Shown: positions 55,510 to 63,841 of the stretch, piece after piece
Position numbering within the stretch: position 1 is the first letter of the stretch
How the letters are laid out: every line of letters starts with the position of its first letter
Program-made: the position numbers and the translations under genes
Notes under the pieces: model-generated
Database searches by the model: none
What the model saw: the letters and a program-made list of their open reading frames with translations, nothing else
What the model was told of the DNA's origin: nothing
Assembly (NCBI RefSeq): GCF_052114605.1
Contig: NZ_JBFRFB010000013.1
Location: forward strand, 1-64,000
Direction of reading: 5' to 3'
Origin: Microvirga sp052114605
GTDB lineage: Bacteria; Pseudomonadota; Alphaproteobacteria; Rhizobiales; Beijerinckiaceae
Length of the DNA stretch: 64,000 nt

Positions 55510-55855
55510 TCGCTTCGCTCCTGGCGAGAAAAACCTTGCCCGTCACCACGGGGACCATGTCGGCCACAACCGCAGGCTCGAGTGTTCGTTCGATGACGAG
55601 ACCTTCCTCGTCAGAGAAATCGTCCGCGTTCACGGCTGAGACCGGAAGGTTGACCTCGAACGTGCGGCCGTCGAACCCGAGGACGGACATCCCGCGCTCG
55701 GAGAGGATCGCATCTAACCTGCCGGCCGCATATCGGGCCTGCGCTTGGAGGCGAGCCTTCGACGCATCCGGCACGTTTTCGGCGGCCCGCTCTAGCGTGC
55801 GGAGCACCTTCCAGAATTCTGTCGCCAGGGCGGCTATGGTTTTAACATCGTCCAT
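55493..55855 (-). CDS. Small protein coupled to the Hsp70-like gene
   Basis: The 120-residue product has an N-terminal helical half (FWKVLRTLERAAENVPDASK) and a C-terminal half with strand pattern (FDGRTFEVNLPVSAVNADDF, VVADMVPVVTGKVFLAR). I do not recognise the family. The 17-base overlap with the Hsp70-like start implies a dedicated partner. A GrpE-like exchange-factor role is possible, but no GrpE signature is visible. Confidence 0.65.
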   Translation of the reverse strand: MDDVKTIAALATEFWKVLRTLERAAENVPDASKARLQAQARYAAGRLDAILSERGMSVLGFDGRTFEVNLPVSAVNADDFSDEEGLVIERTLEPAVVADMVPVVTGKVFLARSEANASRD

Positions 55856-55864
55856 CGAACTCTC

Positions 55865-58804
55865 TCAGTTTGTGGGGCAGCGCACATAGGCGTATCTCAG
55901 CAGGTCTTCTTCTCGGTACAGACGACCGTTCGAGAGAACGTATCCAAGGTTCCCGATGCCCGCTGGGCACTCTACGGTGACAGTCCAGTTCTTGGCGGAT
56001 CGCGACAAGCCGAGGACCTTGCACTCGCGCCCGAGCCCTTCGAGTTCGTACGAGGTGATGCGAAGGGAGTTGGACGCGTTGCCTCCCGGTGTTGGGCAAT
56101 AGGTTGATTCTCGTGCCCAGACTCCGATGACTGTCTCGTCAGCACGAGTTACTCGCGATCCGTAGAGGGCCTTCTCGGTTCTGGCGTCCCAGGAATCGTC
56201 ACCTGGAAGGTTGTTGACCGCTTTGAAGTCGCGGAGAGAATAGCGTGAGCCCAGGCCCCAGACGCCATCGCCCGCCCCGCTATAGAACCCGAGCTCAGAG
56301 AGGCGGTGCTGCACGCGGACCGCATCAGGCTTGTTCAAAGGGTTGAGTGATGCACCGAGAGGCGGCGGGTAGTCGGCCGGTACCCATCGATCCGTCTTAC
56401 TCGTCAGCGTCCCAGATGCGTATCGGGCGTATTGGGTGAAGAGGGTCGTCTCAGTCCGCTCATCCCAAACGTCATCCCGCGCAAGGCCATTGGCCAGCTT
56501 GAAGTCGCGCAAGGCGGTTCGAGACCTTGGCCCCCACATCCCGTCGACGATCCCAGAGAAGTATCCCAAATCCGCTAGACGCTGCTGGATCCGGGTCGCA
56601 TTCTCCACTCTCATCAAGTCGCTGGGTTCAGCGGCATAGCTCCCAGCCCCGGCACTCGGGGTCTGGGCGATTTCCACCGGAGGCGGCAGCGGCTGCACCG
56701 GCGAGGGCGCCGGGGCGCTGGCAGGCGGTGGGAGCTGAGTCTGCGGGATGGCCACTGGAGCGGCCGGCGCGGAATTGTAGGTGCTGCTGGAAGCGGGCGG
56801 CGGGCTCGAGGGCATTGATGAGGCGATACGCCGGCCCTCAGCTTGAAGTTCCGATCGCTTCGACGAGAGTGAGAACTGAGCAGCCGTCATTTCGCTCTCC
56901 CGGTAGCGATACCGGCTGCAGCGGGAGTTCCAGTCGTCGATCATACCGTTGAAGCGGGAAACGTCCTGGCTCTCGGATAGCTCGGTCCGGATGGTTTCGA
57001 GTCGGACCTGCTGGAACAGGCAGTACCTGATCTGCGATGCAGTGAACAGGCGGGAGCCGTCGCCGACCGGCGGCATTTCCTCGGTATCCGGTCGCGCAGG
57101 AACCGTTGGTGCAGGATCGGACTTCGGGACGGTGGGAGGTTGGGGCAGCGTTGGGCGTGGGGCCGGCGCCGTGTACGGGGGTTGCGAGTACGTCGTCCGG
57201 GTGGGGGTTGGCTTCTGATTGGAAACGTAGAGGGCGATGCCGACGACGGCTGCGCCCCCCCAGAACAGCCGGCTCACGAGCCGCTTACTCTTCTGCTTCC
57301 TCTGATGCTCAAGGCCTGTACGAACCTTCAGAAGGAAGTCTCTCTCCTCCCCAGTGACTTGGGCATCGCCCAGAAGTCTGTTGACGATCGCAAGCGCCTC
57401 ATCGTGACGCCCCGCCTTGGCGTGCTCCATGAGCTCGCGCTGGGCAAGGATGCCCTCGATGTCGCGCTTGTCTGACTTCAGGCGGTCGCTGACCTCCTGC
57501 GACGATGGGTGGCGGCTCGCGTGATACAGCACGCCATTCAGCAGTGCCAGCGCACCTTGGGGAGCATCGAGGTCGTTGTTCAGGGAGATGGCCAAGTCAC
57601 GGATCGCCATCCATGGAGCATCGGACAGATCCGTGCCCTTCGTTCCCGCCACCGCGGCCACGAACAACTCGAAGAGGCGATTGGCTTGTCCCGTGGCCTC
57701 GGCGCCGAAACCACCGCGCCGGAGATCGGCATCCAGGAAGGTAAGGGCGTTCTTCAGTTCCCGGATGTATTCGACGAGAGGTCTGACGGGCTCGAAGGCG
57801 AGGTTACTCTGGAGAGTCTCAAGATCCTCCGCCATCTGCTCGCTCGCCCGAGGAAGTCGGGCGAAAGCTTCGATGGCCGCGTGCAAGATCTTCCCTGACA
57901 GGGAGTATTGGCTGTGCTCGTTGGCGACCCAGAGGTAGATTTCCCTGACTTCACCGAACACCTCTCGCGCCCTCGGGTCATCCCGTCCCTTGTGCTCCTC
58001 AAGGATCTGCAGAGGCCGACCTATGCAGCTCCAGGCGTGGAGGTTCCGGATGAGGGCCTCGGGAGGCTCAGGGTCCTTGGGCCTCTCCTTCAGCTGTTCA
58101 CAGGCTGCACGGATGGCCTCGAGTCGCCGCGAGAGCTCGGGGTCCAAGATCTGCCCGTAGGCGCTCAGGAACACGTCGAGGCGTTCGGCCAAGGCAGAGT
58201 CGGATGTCTCGAGCAGGGGTTCTATCGCCTGGGTGACCGCTTCTGTCAGCGTGTCCGGGTTCGTAAAAGTGGCGAGGACCGCCTTGTCCTGGGTTTCGAA
58301 GAGCTCTCGCAGCGCCTGGGCGACCGCCTCGCGATCGGCCTTGACCATGCCGGCAGCTTCGCGGGCATCGTTGATGGCGTCGAGAACGGCACCTGGGGCC
58401 GCTGCTGCCTGCGCTTGGAGCAATGCTGCAAGGGCCGATCCGTCAGCAGGCACCCGCGCGTGCACATGTGCTAGGAAGTTCGAACGTGGAAGCGAATGGA
58501 GCTTCGTCGAAAGAGCGGCTGCCGCATCTCGAGTAAGTCCGAAAGACTTCAGGGTCTTCAGGACCTCCTGGACTGTTCCATGATCGACATCGAGGAGGTA
58601 GGACACCTCGGCTTCCAGTCTGATGCGCGGTGTCATCAAGATCTGGCGGGCCCGCTGAAGATCCTGCTCGGGGGCGACTTCGTCCGCGACCGCGTCCCCA
58701 AAGGCATCCTCGATCTCGCGTGTGTCGGCCGTCATCTTCACGCCCAGGAGCGCGAACGCGTTCGATAGCAGGTCGAAGGTTGAAGGCGTCACGGAGCCGG
58801 TCAT
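55865..58804 (-). CDS. J-like membrane protein with two peptidoglycan-binding domains
   Basis: The 979-residue protein begins with a short domain (residues about 8-75: FDLLSNAFALLGVKMTADTR, then LQRARQILMTPRIRLEAEV) that resembles degenerate J-like domains; no HPD motif is present. A long helical cytoplasmic part follows, with one membrane segment near residues 510-530 (LFWGGAAVVGIALYVS) and a proline-rich linker. Two PG_binding_1 domains come next (about 735-790, RLADLGYFSGIVDGMWGPRS; about 825-885, RLSELGFYSGAGDGVWGLGS), then a cysteine-containing C-terminal domain. It would link a cytoplasmic chaperone system to the cell wall. The start MTGSVTPSTF at 58804 overlaps the preceding gene by four bases. 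Confidence 0.78.
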   Translation of the reverse strand: MTGSVTPSTFDLLSNAFALLGVKMTADTREIEDAFGDAVADEVAPEQDLQRARQILMTPRIRLEAEVSYLLDVDHGTVQEVLKTLKSFGLTRDAAAALSTKLHSLPRSNFLAHVHARVPADGSALAALLQAQAAAAPGAVLDAINDAREAAGMVKADREAVAQALRELFETQDKAVLATFTNPDTLTEAVTQAIEPLLETSDSALAERLDVFLSAYGQILDPELSRRLEAIRAACEQLKERPKDPEPPEALIRNLHAWSCIGRPLQILEEHKGRDDPRAREVFGEVREIYLWVANEHSQYSLSGKILHAAIEAFARLPRASEQMAEDLETLQSNLAFEPVRPLVEYIRELKNALTFLDADLRRGGFGAEATGQANRLFELFVAAVAGTKGTDLSDAPWMAIRDLAISLNNDLDAPQGALALLNGVLYHASRHPSSQEVSDRLKSDKRDIEGILAQRELMEHAKAGRHDEALAIVNRLLGDAQVTGEERDFLLKVRTGLEHQRKQKSKRLVSRLFWGGAAVVGIALYVSNQKPTPTRTTYSQPPYTAPAPRPTLPQPPTVPKSDPAPTVPARPDTEEMPPVGDGSRLFTASQIRYCLFQQVRLETIRTELSESQDVSRFNGMIDDWNSRCSRYRYRESEMTAAQFSLSSKRSELQAEGRRIASSMPSSPPPASSSTYNSAPAAPVAIPQTQLPPPASAPAPSPVQPLPPPVEIAQTPSAGAGSYAAEPSDLMRVENATRIQQRLADLGYFSGIVDGMWGPRSRTALRDFKLANGLARDDVWDERTETTLFTQYARYASGTLTSKTDRWVPADYPPPLGASLNPLNKPDAVRVQHRLSELGFYSGAGDGVWGLGSRYSLRDFKAVNNLPGDDSWDARTEKALYGSRVTRADETVIGVWARESTYCPTPGGNASNSLRITSYELEGLGRECKVLGLSRSAKNWTVTVECPAGIGNLGYVLSNGRLYREEDLLRYAYVRCPTN

Positions 58805-59028
58805 CGTCCGGTCTCCAGCTGGCTGCCCATTTGGACGTCGTCGCGTCTCAGGCTGCGGGCACGAAGCCACGCATCGACCGCCTCGTTCGCGTTGGCAGAT
58901 GCAGAGGTCTCAAGGTCGACGGCCGCTCTCTTGAGGTCTTTGATAAGGGAAGATTCAAGATGCAGAAGGATCTGCCGGCGTGTACCAGCAGCATGAGAGA
59001 CCCCGTCTTCCGCGGGATTGTCGGTCAT
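58801..59028 (-). CDS. Small RHH-like protein heading the chaperone operon
   Basis: The 75-residue product (MTDNPAEDGVSHAAGTRRQI ...) has a strand-helix-helix pattern (TRRQILLHLESSLIKDLKRA, then ANEAVDAWLRARSL) like ribbon-helix-helix DNA-binding proteins. It is the first gene of the five-gene operon, and its stop overlaps the next start (ATGA). If it is an RHH protein it may autoregulate the operon through the palindrome at 59047-59065. The assignment is tentative. Confidence 0.6.
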   Translation of the reverse strand: MTDNPAEDGVSHAAGTRRQILLHLESSLIKDLKRAAVDLETSASANANEAVDAWLRARSLRRDDVQMGSQLETGR

Positions 59029-59046
59029 GATCGTTGCCCCCAGCCC

Positions 59047-59065
59047 ATCGAGACGATAGCTCGAT
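59047..59065 (-). promoter_or_regulatory. Inverted repeat upstream of the chaperone operon
   Basis: ATCGAG and CTCGAT, seven bases apart, lie 19-37 bases upstream of the first start codon of the operon. They form a candidate operator for the RHH-like product. No clear -35/-10 pair can be called. Confidence 0.3.
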
Positions 59066-59378
59066 AGGTACTTTGAACATCGCACGGATCCGCTGTGTGT
59101 AAAGTCCCCTTGCGCGGGTATTTAACCTAAGGGTGAATGCCGAAAGCAATAACCGTCTTAGCTCAGCGCCCTTGGACCGTGTCGCTTCAGTTCTCGACAT
59201 TAGGAGATTGAATTTCGGGTCTGGCTCAGACTGGGGCCGGCCCCGAGTAAGGCCGTCCAAATGTCTGCTTATCACTTGTAAGCAGTCGCCCTGATGCATG
59301 GCGCTCCGGCGCCGGCCTGGCGATGAAAAACGGGTCTCCGCTCACGAGCAAGATAGGCGTCCCTATGCCTGTTCCAAT

Positions 59379-59537
59379 TTACGGAGCCCCCCTCAAGAAA
59401 GCCTCTATCTGCGCCTCGATTGCTTCGACCCGCATGCCCTTCTCGGCCAAGGCCTCAACCACCTTAGCAATCTCTTCGTTTCGAGGCCCATAGATGGCCC
59501 AATCGTGGAGCAAGTGAACATCGTCAGCATGGATCAT
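59379..59537 (-). CDS. Small acidic helical protein
   Basis: A 52-codon frame (MIHADDVHLLHDWAIYGPRN, then EEIAKVVEALAEKGMRVEAI) with regular amphipathic helices lies between the chaperone operon and the antitoxin-like gene, on the same strand as both. The clean helix periodicity suggests a real gene. It follows the antitoxin-like gene by about 118 bases, but its length does not fit a RES toxin. Family not recognised. Confidence 0.45.
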   Translation of the reverse strand: MIHADDVHLLHDWAIYGPRNEEIAKVVEALAEKGMRVEAIEAQIEAFLRGAP

Positions 59538-59655
59538 TCGGGTCTCCACTTGGGTTCGCTCAGCCTAATATTGGCCCCAGTTGTTCTGATGTGGCTTATT
59601 GACAGAGTACTTGTCCATTTTTCAGCGCTCCCCACACCCCGAAATTAGGAACGGA

Positions 59656-60027
59656 TCACGCGCGACGGACCTCTAAGTACTCGACGATCTGCCCAAGCCC
59701 TGGGACGGACTGGACCGCATCAACCGGCCGCGCATTCAGGGCTGTGTTGTAGCTATTGAACCATGAGGCTGCTGCGGCTTCGTTCCCGCCCACGATGGTA
59801 TTGAGGAGCTGATAGACGCGCACGAAAAGAAGCGCCGGCACAACGGCATGTCGGGTGAGATCGACGGGCGCTGCGCCATCCTTTATCTGGGGCACCATCG
59901 CCTCCGGCAATCCCAAGATTAGCCCCAGCACATGATCTGAAACCTGAAGACGTTCAGCGGCACGAGCTGCCGCCTTCATGCCTATAGCGACGTCACTATC
60001 AACTAGCGGATCTGGCGAACCGGGCAT
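59656..60027 (-). CDS. Xre/MbcA/ParS-type antitoxin-like protein without visible RES toxin
   Basis: The 123-residue product ends with the MbcA/ParS/Xre toxin-binding pattern (SWFNSYNTALNARPVDAVQS, then GLGQIVEYLE). The preceding helices (AAERLQVSDHVLGLILGLPE) correspond to the Xre-like N-terminus. Antitoxins of this class normally pair with RES-domain NAD-degrading toxins, but no RES gene lies beside it. It may be an orphan, or serve another partner, as such proteins are also carried by mobile elements. Confidence 0.72.
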   Translation of the reverse strand: MPGSPDPLVDSDVAIGMKAAARAAERLQVSDHVLGLILGLPEAMVPQIKDGAAPVDLTRHAVVPALLFVRVYQLLNTIVGGNEAAAASWFNSYNTALNARPVDAVQSVPGLGQIVEYLEVRRA

Positions 60028-60483
60028 TCGAAGCTCTCCTCCAGCAGGATTATACGGGAAGAGCTCCGTCAGGCGAGCCTCTATTCACAAGAGTCGAATG
60101 ATCGAAGAACAGTCACGGCACGAAAGCGATTCAACTCGCACTGGCCGGTAGCGCCTGAAAAACTGTGGATAAGTGGCTCGGCTATCGGGCAAAAAAAAAT
60201 AAATCTTGAAGCGAAAAATCAGCCTGTTGAAAAAGCAGTTCGGCGCCTAAACCGTTCAGATTTGGTGCGTTTTTTTGCCCTAAAACACACAGTAGACACA
60301 TACCACATGCTCATATGAACATCAAGATGGGCCTCAAAATATAAGTGCTCGCCCCCGCCTTATCGTTCGTCTCGGCTCTCGACTCTTTGTGCAGTTCTCG
60401 TTCTCTTGAGCGCTCCACTCGTCATGAGATGGATCTACATCAAATTCTGGAGAAGCCTATGCATTTAGCCACCACGGCATAAG
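60028..60483. other. AT-richer gene-free stretch near the Tn7-like terminus
   Basis: No gene is supported here. The stretch includes a run of nine A near 60190 and is richer in AT than its neighbours. One end of the Tn7-like element may lie in this stretch or between it and tnsA, but no terminal repeat can be fixed without the opposite end. Confidence 0.4.
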
Positions 60484-60514
60484 AAAAGGCCCTCAAGCGC
60501 CAACTTGAGAGCCT
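60484..60514 (-). terminator. Terminator of the small HTH gene
   Basis: Read on the minus strand, GGCTCTCAAG and CTTGAGGGCC pair around TTGGCG and are followed by TTTTCTT. The hairpin begins immediately after the TAA of the 54-codon HTH-like gene, which supports that gene being transcribed. Confidence 0.75.
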
Positions 60515-60679
60515 TTAAAATTCATCTGCTCGCCAACCAACCCGGTAAAACGAGCTTTGTAGACACCCCGGCATTTCTGCCAGCGATGGTGAGATCTTAC
60601 CTATTTGCTGAAGATAGGCAAGAGCCTTCTTGGAAAGGCCCCTTCGCTCCCGCAGATCCGCCAACAGAGGCGTATCCAT
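60515..60679 (-). CDS. Short Xre-like helix-turn-helix protein (possibly truncated)
   Basis: A 54-codon frame begins MDTPLLADLRERRGLSKKAL, which fits the first helices of Xre/Cro-type regulators, but the rest of the HTH is degraded or replaced. A good terminator follows its stop directly. It could be a small regulator of the transposition genes or the stump of a larger gene. Confidence 0.42.
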   Translation of the reverse strand: MDTPLLADLRERRGLSKKALAYLQQIGKISPSLAEMPGCLQSSFYRVGWRADEF

Positions 60680-60695
60680 GAAGGACAAACCCCAA

Positions 60696-60914
60696 ATTTA
60701 GGCCGGGTCGGCCCAAGCCGTTTGCCGACATTTAGGCCAGATGCCTCACAGCACTGTCCGATCGGTCCAAACGACAGGTCGCTTGAGACAAAGACCGCCT
60801 GCATGAACAGCGCCAGGTCGTCTCAGATCGACTGAACCCATTCCAATACCTTCCCAAATGAACCGCCCTTTGGCGAGACGCTGTCCAACCGGAGCCACTG
60901 GTTGGGCCGTCTCA
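60696..60914. repeat. Repeated short motifs upstream of tnsA
   Basis: ATTTAGGCC occurs at 60696-60704 and 60730-60738, 34 bases apart. GTCTCA or its complement occurs at 60784-60789, 60820-60825 and 60909-60914, with a partial GAGAC at 60875-60879. Tn7-like ends carry several short TnsB-binding repeats, so these are candidates, but the match is weak. Confidence 0.3.
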
Positions 60915-60939
60915 CGTCATCAGCGGCAAAGGACAAGTC

Positions 60940-61665
60940 ATGCCTACTACTGAGTACCAACAGAAATCCGATCCTCAGGGCGACCGTTGCGGAGCAGTCT
61001 GGATTCCTCCTTCCGCGTCGCTCGCAAGCCGCCGGCCAGCCCTGCGATCTCGCGGCTCGTTCCGAGGCGCTCTCGTCAACCCCAAAACGAATCGGGAAAT
61101 TGTTTTCGAGAGCACACTGGAGCGCGACCTCGCCTACATCCTTTTAGCATCTCCATGCGTGACAGCGGTCCAGGACCAGCCGGAAGCGGTCGAATACATC
61201 GACAGTGAAGGTGTCACTCGAAAGCATACGTTCGACTTCCTTATCCGCAAGACCGATGGGTCGCGCACTGCCTTCGCAGTCAAGCCTGCTGCCAAGGTCG
61301 CATCAAGCGGCACTGCGGACGTCATAAGCGCGATCCGTTCGCAATGCCCCCGAGGCTTCGCGGACAGTTTTGAGATTCGAACCGGTGATCACATCACCCG
61401 AAATCGCGCCTACAACGCCCGCATCGTTGCCAAAGGCATTCGGATGAGAAACGCGGAGGACGTAGCTGCCGTCAACGCCGTTGCATCCACCCTCTGCGGC
61501 TCGGTGAAGATCAGCACCCTGCTCGCAGCATCTCGGAATGACGGATACGGCTTCATGGCAGTGCTCTGCCTGATCTCGGATGGCGTGCTGGAGCACGTCG
61601 GCACCGACCGAATTTCCCACGATAGCATCATTCGCATCGTCCACATTGTGACCCGCACGCACTGA
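60940..61665 (+). CDS. tnsA: TnsA-like transposon endonuclease
   Basis: The 241-residue protein matches the TnsA endonuclease of Tn7-like elements. A restriction-fold core has the glutamate in VFESTLERDLAYILL, the aspartate in KHTFDFLIR and the lysine in TAFAVKP, followed by a helical C-terminal domain. TnsA nicks the 5' ends of the transposon, allowing cut-and-paste movement with TnsB. AAAGGA lies six bases before the ATG. It is first in the order tnsA-tnsB-tnsC. Confidence 0.85.
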   Translation: MPTTEYQQKSDPQGDRCGAVWIPPSASLASRRPALRSRGSFRGALVNPKTNREIVFESTLERDLAYILLASPCVTAVQDQPEAVEYIDSEGVTRKHTFDFLIRKTDGSRTAFAVKPAAKVASSGTADVISAIRSQCPRGFADSFEIRTGDHITRNRAYNARIVAKGIRMRNAEDVAAVNAVASTLCGSVKISTLLAASRNDGYGFMAVLCLISDGVLEHVGTDRISHDSIIRIVHIVTRTH

Positions 61666-61679
61666 GAGAGCGCCCAACC

Positions 61680-63839
61680 ATGTCAAATTCAAATAATGCC
61701 CAGATCCAAAGTTCTCTCCCGGTCCCGGCTGTGCCGCGATATCGCCTCGAAAGGCATGCGAAATACGTCATCGACGGCGTCACTGAGTTCGTGGCGAAGT
61801 CCAGCGACGAATTCGGCCATGTCCTGCGCCGCGCCGACAATCCGGACCTGTGCGTGTCCTTTTCTCATGATGAGTTCGCAGCGTTGCTCAATGATGGTCG
61901 GCTGAACATCATCCGGGATTACCACCGCTCATCTGCGGCGGCGATCCGGCTGGAGGGACCGGAAAGGCTGATCACCGAACTCAAGCCCAAGCGCCGCGAG
62001 AGGCTGCTCGCCCGCAAGGCGATCTGCGACGCGTTTCTCGCTGACGAGGCCGCAGGCAAGGTCTCTCGTTCCGATGATTCCATGAAACCTTGGCTCAAGG
62101 ACAACGTGATCAACATCCTCATGGCGTTGTTACCGCAGGGACGATGCGGTAGTGACGACATCATCCTGAAGCGTCCGCCAAGCCCGACGGCCCTGCGAAA
62201 GTCGCTGCGCAAGTACGAGGCGTGCTGTTTCGATGCCATGGCGCTTCGCGATGGCTATGGCCGTAGCGGCAACCGCACGCCGAAGGTCGAGATCGAGGAG
62301 CGCACGCTGATGCGCGAGGTCGCCGAGCGCTACGCGAGCCGTCTCAAGCCCACCAAGGCTTCGCTCTATTCTGACCTAGCCACGGCAATCAAGGATGCCA
62401 ACAACGAGCGCGAGCAGACCGGCAAGCGGCTATTGAAAAAGCCAAGCCGTGCGGCGTTCGAGCGGGTGATCGAAAGCCTCGATCCGTTCATGGTCTACGC
62501 CGGACGCGAGGGCGAAGAGGCAGCGCGCAAGAAGTTCTTTATCGTCCGTGGTGGGCTCGACGTGTCGCGCCCCCTTGAGCGCGTGGAGATGGACGCCTGG
62601 CTCGTCTCTCTTCACGTCATTCTCGAGGAGGCCGGCGTATGGGCATTACTCGCGCCTGAGCTCAGGAAGGAGGTCGAGCGTGCACGGCTTTGGCTGTCGG
62701 TGGCTATCGACTGCTACACCCGCTGTGTCTTGGCGGCTCGGATCATTAGCAGCAACACCTCCACTTCCGCCGTGTCGACGATCGCAATGTCGGTGATGAA
62801 CAAGTCGCGTTTCGCAGAAGAGGCTGGCTGCATCACTCCCTGGGACTACGATGGGACTGGTGAAAGCTACGTGATGGACAACGATACGGCCTACACAGCC
62901 TACGAGACGCGGGCCGCGGTGACCGATATGGGGAGCGAGATGCTATTCCCGCCGGCTGGAACCCCACAGAACCGTGCCAGGATCGAGCGCTTTTTCCGCA
63001 CCATTCACGTCCAGCTCGTGGCTCTTTTCCACGGTCGTACGTTTGAGAACGTCGTTGCCAAGGGCGACTACGAGTCGGACCTCAACGCTGTCATCGACCC
63101 CGATGAGCTCGGACGCGTCATCGTGCGCTGGATCGTGGATGTCTACCACAACACGCCTCACGACGGCCTGGGCGGCGAGACCCCGCGCGACTGTTGGATC
63201 CGTGCCACGCGCCTGCACCCGGTGCTGCCTCCGCCGAGCCCTGATGTGTGCCGCCACATTTTCGGCGTTACGGTTGAGTGCCGGATCACCAACACCGGCG
63301 TTCGGGTGCTTGGTCTCCACTACCAGTCCGAGGAGCTCCAGCGATTGCGCCGGATTGCCCATCAGAAGCCCGTTCTGGTGCGCATCGACGAAGGGGACCT
63401 CGGCTATGTATCGGTTCGGACCCCAGACGGTTGGCTGACCGTCCCCTGCGTGAAGGCGGGCTTCGATGGTGTCCCGCTCGAGCACTGGGTTGCGGCGGAA
63501 CGCAACCTGCGCCGTGGGCATGCCGACAGGGCGCACCTGGCCGAGGATGTTGTCCTCCAGGCCCTGGCCGACATCAAGGCCTTCTCGGCCTCCGCCACGA
63601 AGCGTGCCAGCATCGCTTCCCCAATCATCACTTCGGCAGACATCGACGGTCTGGACCGCAGTGTGTTCCGCACCTTTGCCTTCGACCGCGGTCCTGAGAA
63701 CGGCCCGGCAGTACTCGACGCTGTCGATATCACCACACAGGACGGCGCTGAGATGCCGGATCAATTTGATCCGGCTCCCAAGGCGAGAAGCAGCGAGAAT
63801 GACCCGACCGACGATGACAGTTACGGTCTGGAGGATTGA
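61680..63839 (+). CDS. tnsB: TnsB-like DDE transposase
   Basis: The 719-residue protein of the Mu/TnsB integrase group performs strand transfer at the 3' ends. The catalytic triad is D305 (VEMDAWLV), D400 (MDNDTAY) and E436 (ARIERFF), with 35 residues between the last two, as in TnsB. The N-terminal 280 residues hold helical DNA-binding domains, and the region after 500 has the Mu-type beta-barrel (VLVRIDEGDLGYVSVRTPDG). It starts 14 bases after the tnsA stop. The C-terminus is acidic, as expected for contact with TnsC. Confidence 0.9.
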   Translation: MSNSNNAQIQSSLPVPAVPRYRLERHAKYVIDGVTEFVAKSSDEFGHVLRRADNPDLCVSFSHDEFAALLNDGRLNIIRDYHRSSAAAIRLEGPERLITELKPKRRERLLARKAICDAFLADEAAGKVSRSDDSMKPWLKDNVINILMALLPQGRCGSDDIILKRPPSPTALRKSLRKYEACCFDAMALRDGYGRSGNRTPKVEIEERTLMREVAERYASRLKPTKASLYSDLATAIKDANNEREQTGKRLLKKPSRAAFERVIESLDPFMVYAGREGEEAARKKFFIVRGGLDVSRPLERVEMDAWLVSLHVILEEAGVWALLAPELRKEVERARLWLSVAIDCYTRCVLAARIISSNTSTSAVSTIAMSVMNKSRFAEEAGCITPWDYDGTGESYVMDNDTAYTAYETRAAVTDMGSEMLFPPAGTPQNRARIERFFRTIHVQLVALFHGRTFENVVAKGDYESDLNAVIDPDELGRVIVRWIVDVYHNTPHDGLGGETPRDCWIRATRLHPVLPPPSPDVCRHIFGVTVECRITNTGVRVLGLHYQSEELQRLRRIAHQKPVLVRIDEGDLGYVSVRTPDGWLTVPCVKAGFDGVPLEHWVAAERNLRRGHADRAHLAEDVVLQALADIKAFSASATKRASIASPIITSADIDGLDRSVFRTFAFDRGPENGPAVLDAVDITTQDGAEMPDQFDPAPKARSSENDPTDDDSYGLED

Positions 63840-63841
63840 TC

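Noticed and set aside
59298..59648. Plus-strand frame of 116 codons
   Set aside because: It is low in any recognisable pattern and overlaps a better small helical frame on the minus strand at 59379-59537.
60601..60835. Overlapping frames on both strands upstream of tnsA
   Set aside because: None has a ribosome site or family resemblance. The 54-codon HTH-like frame followed by a terminator is the better reading of this stretch.
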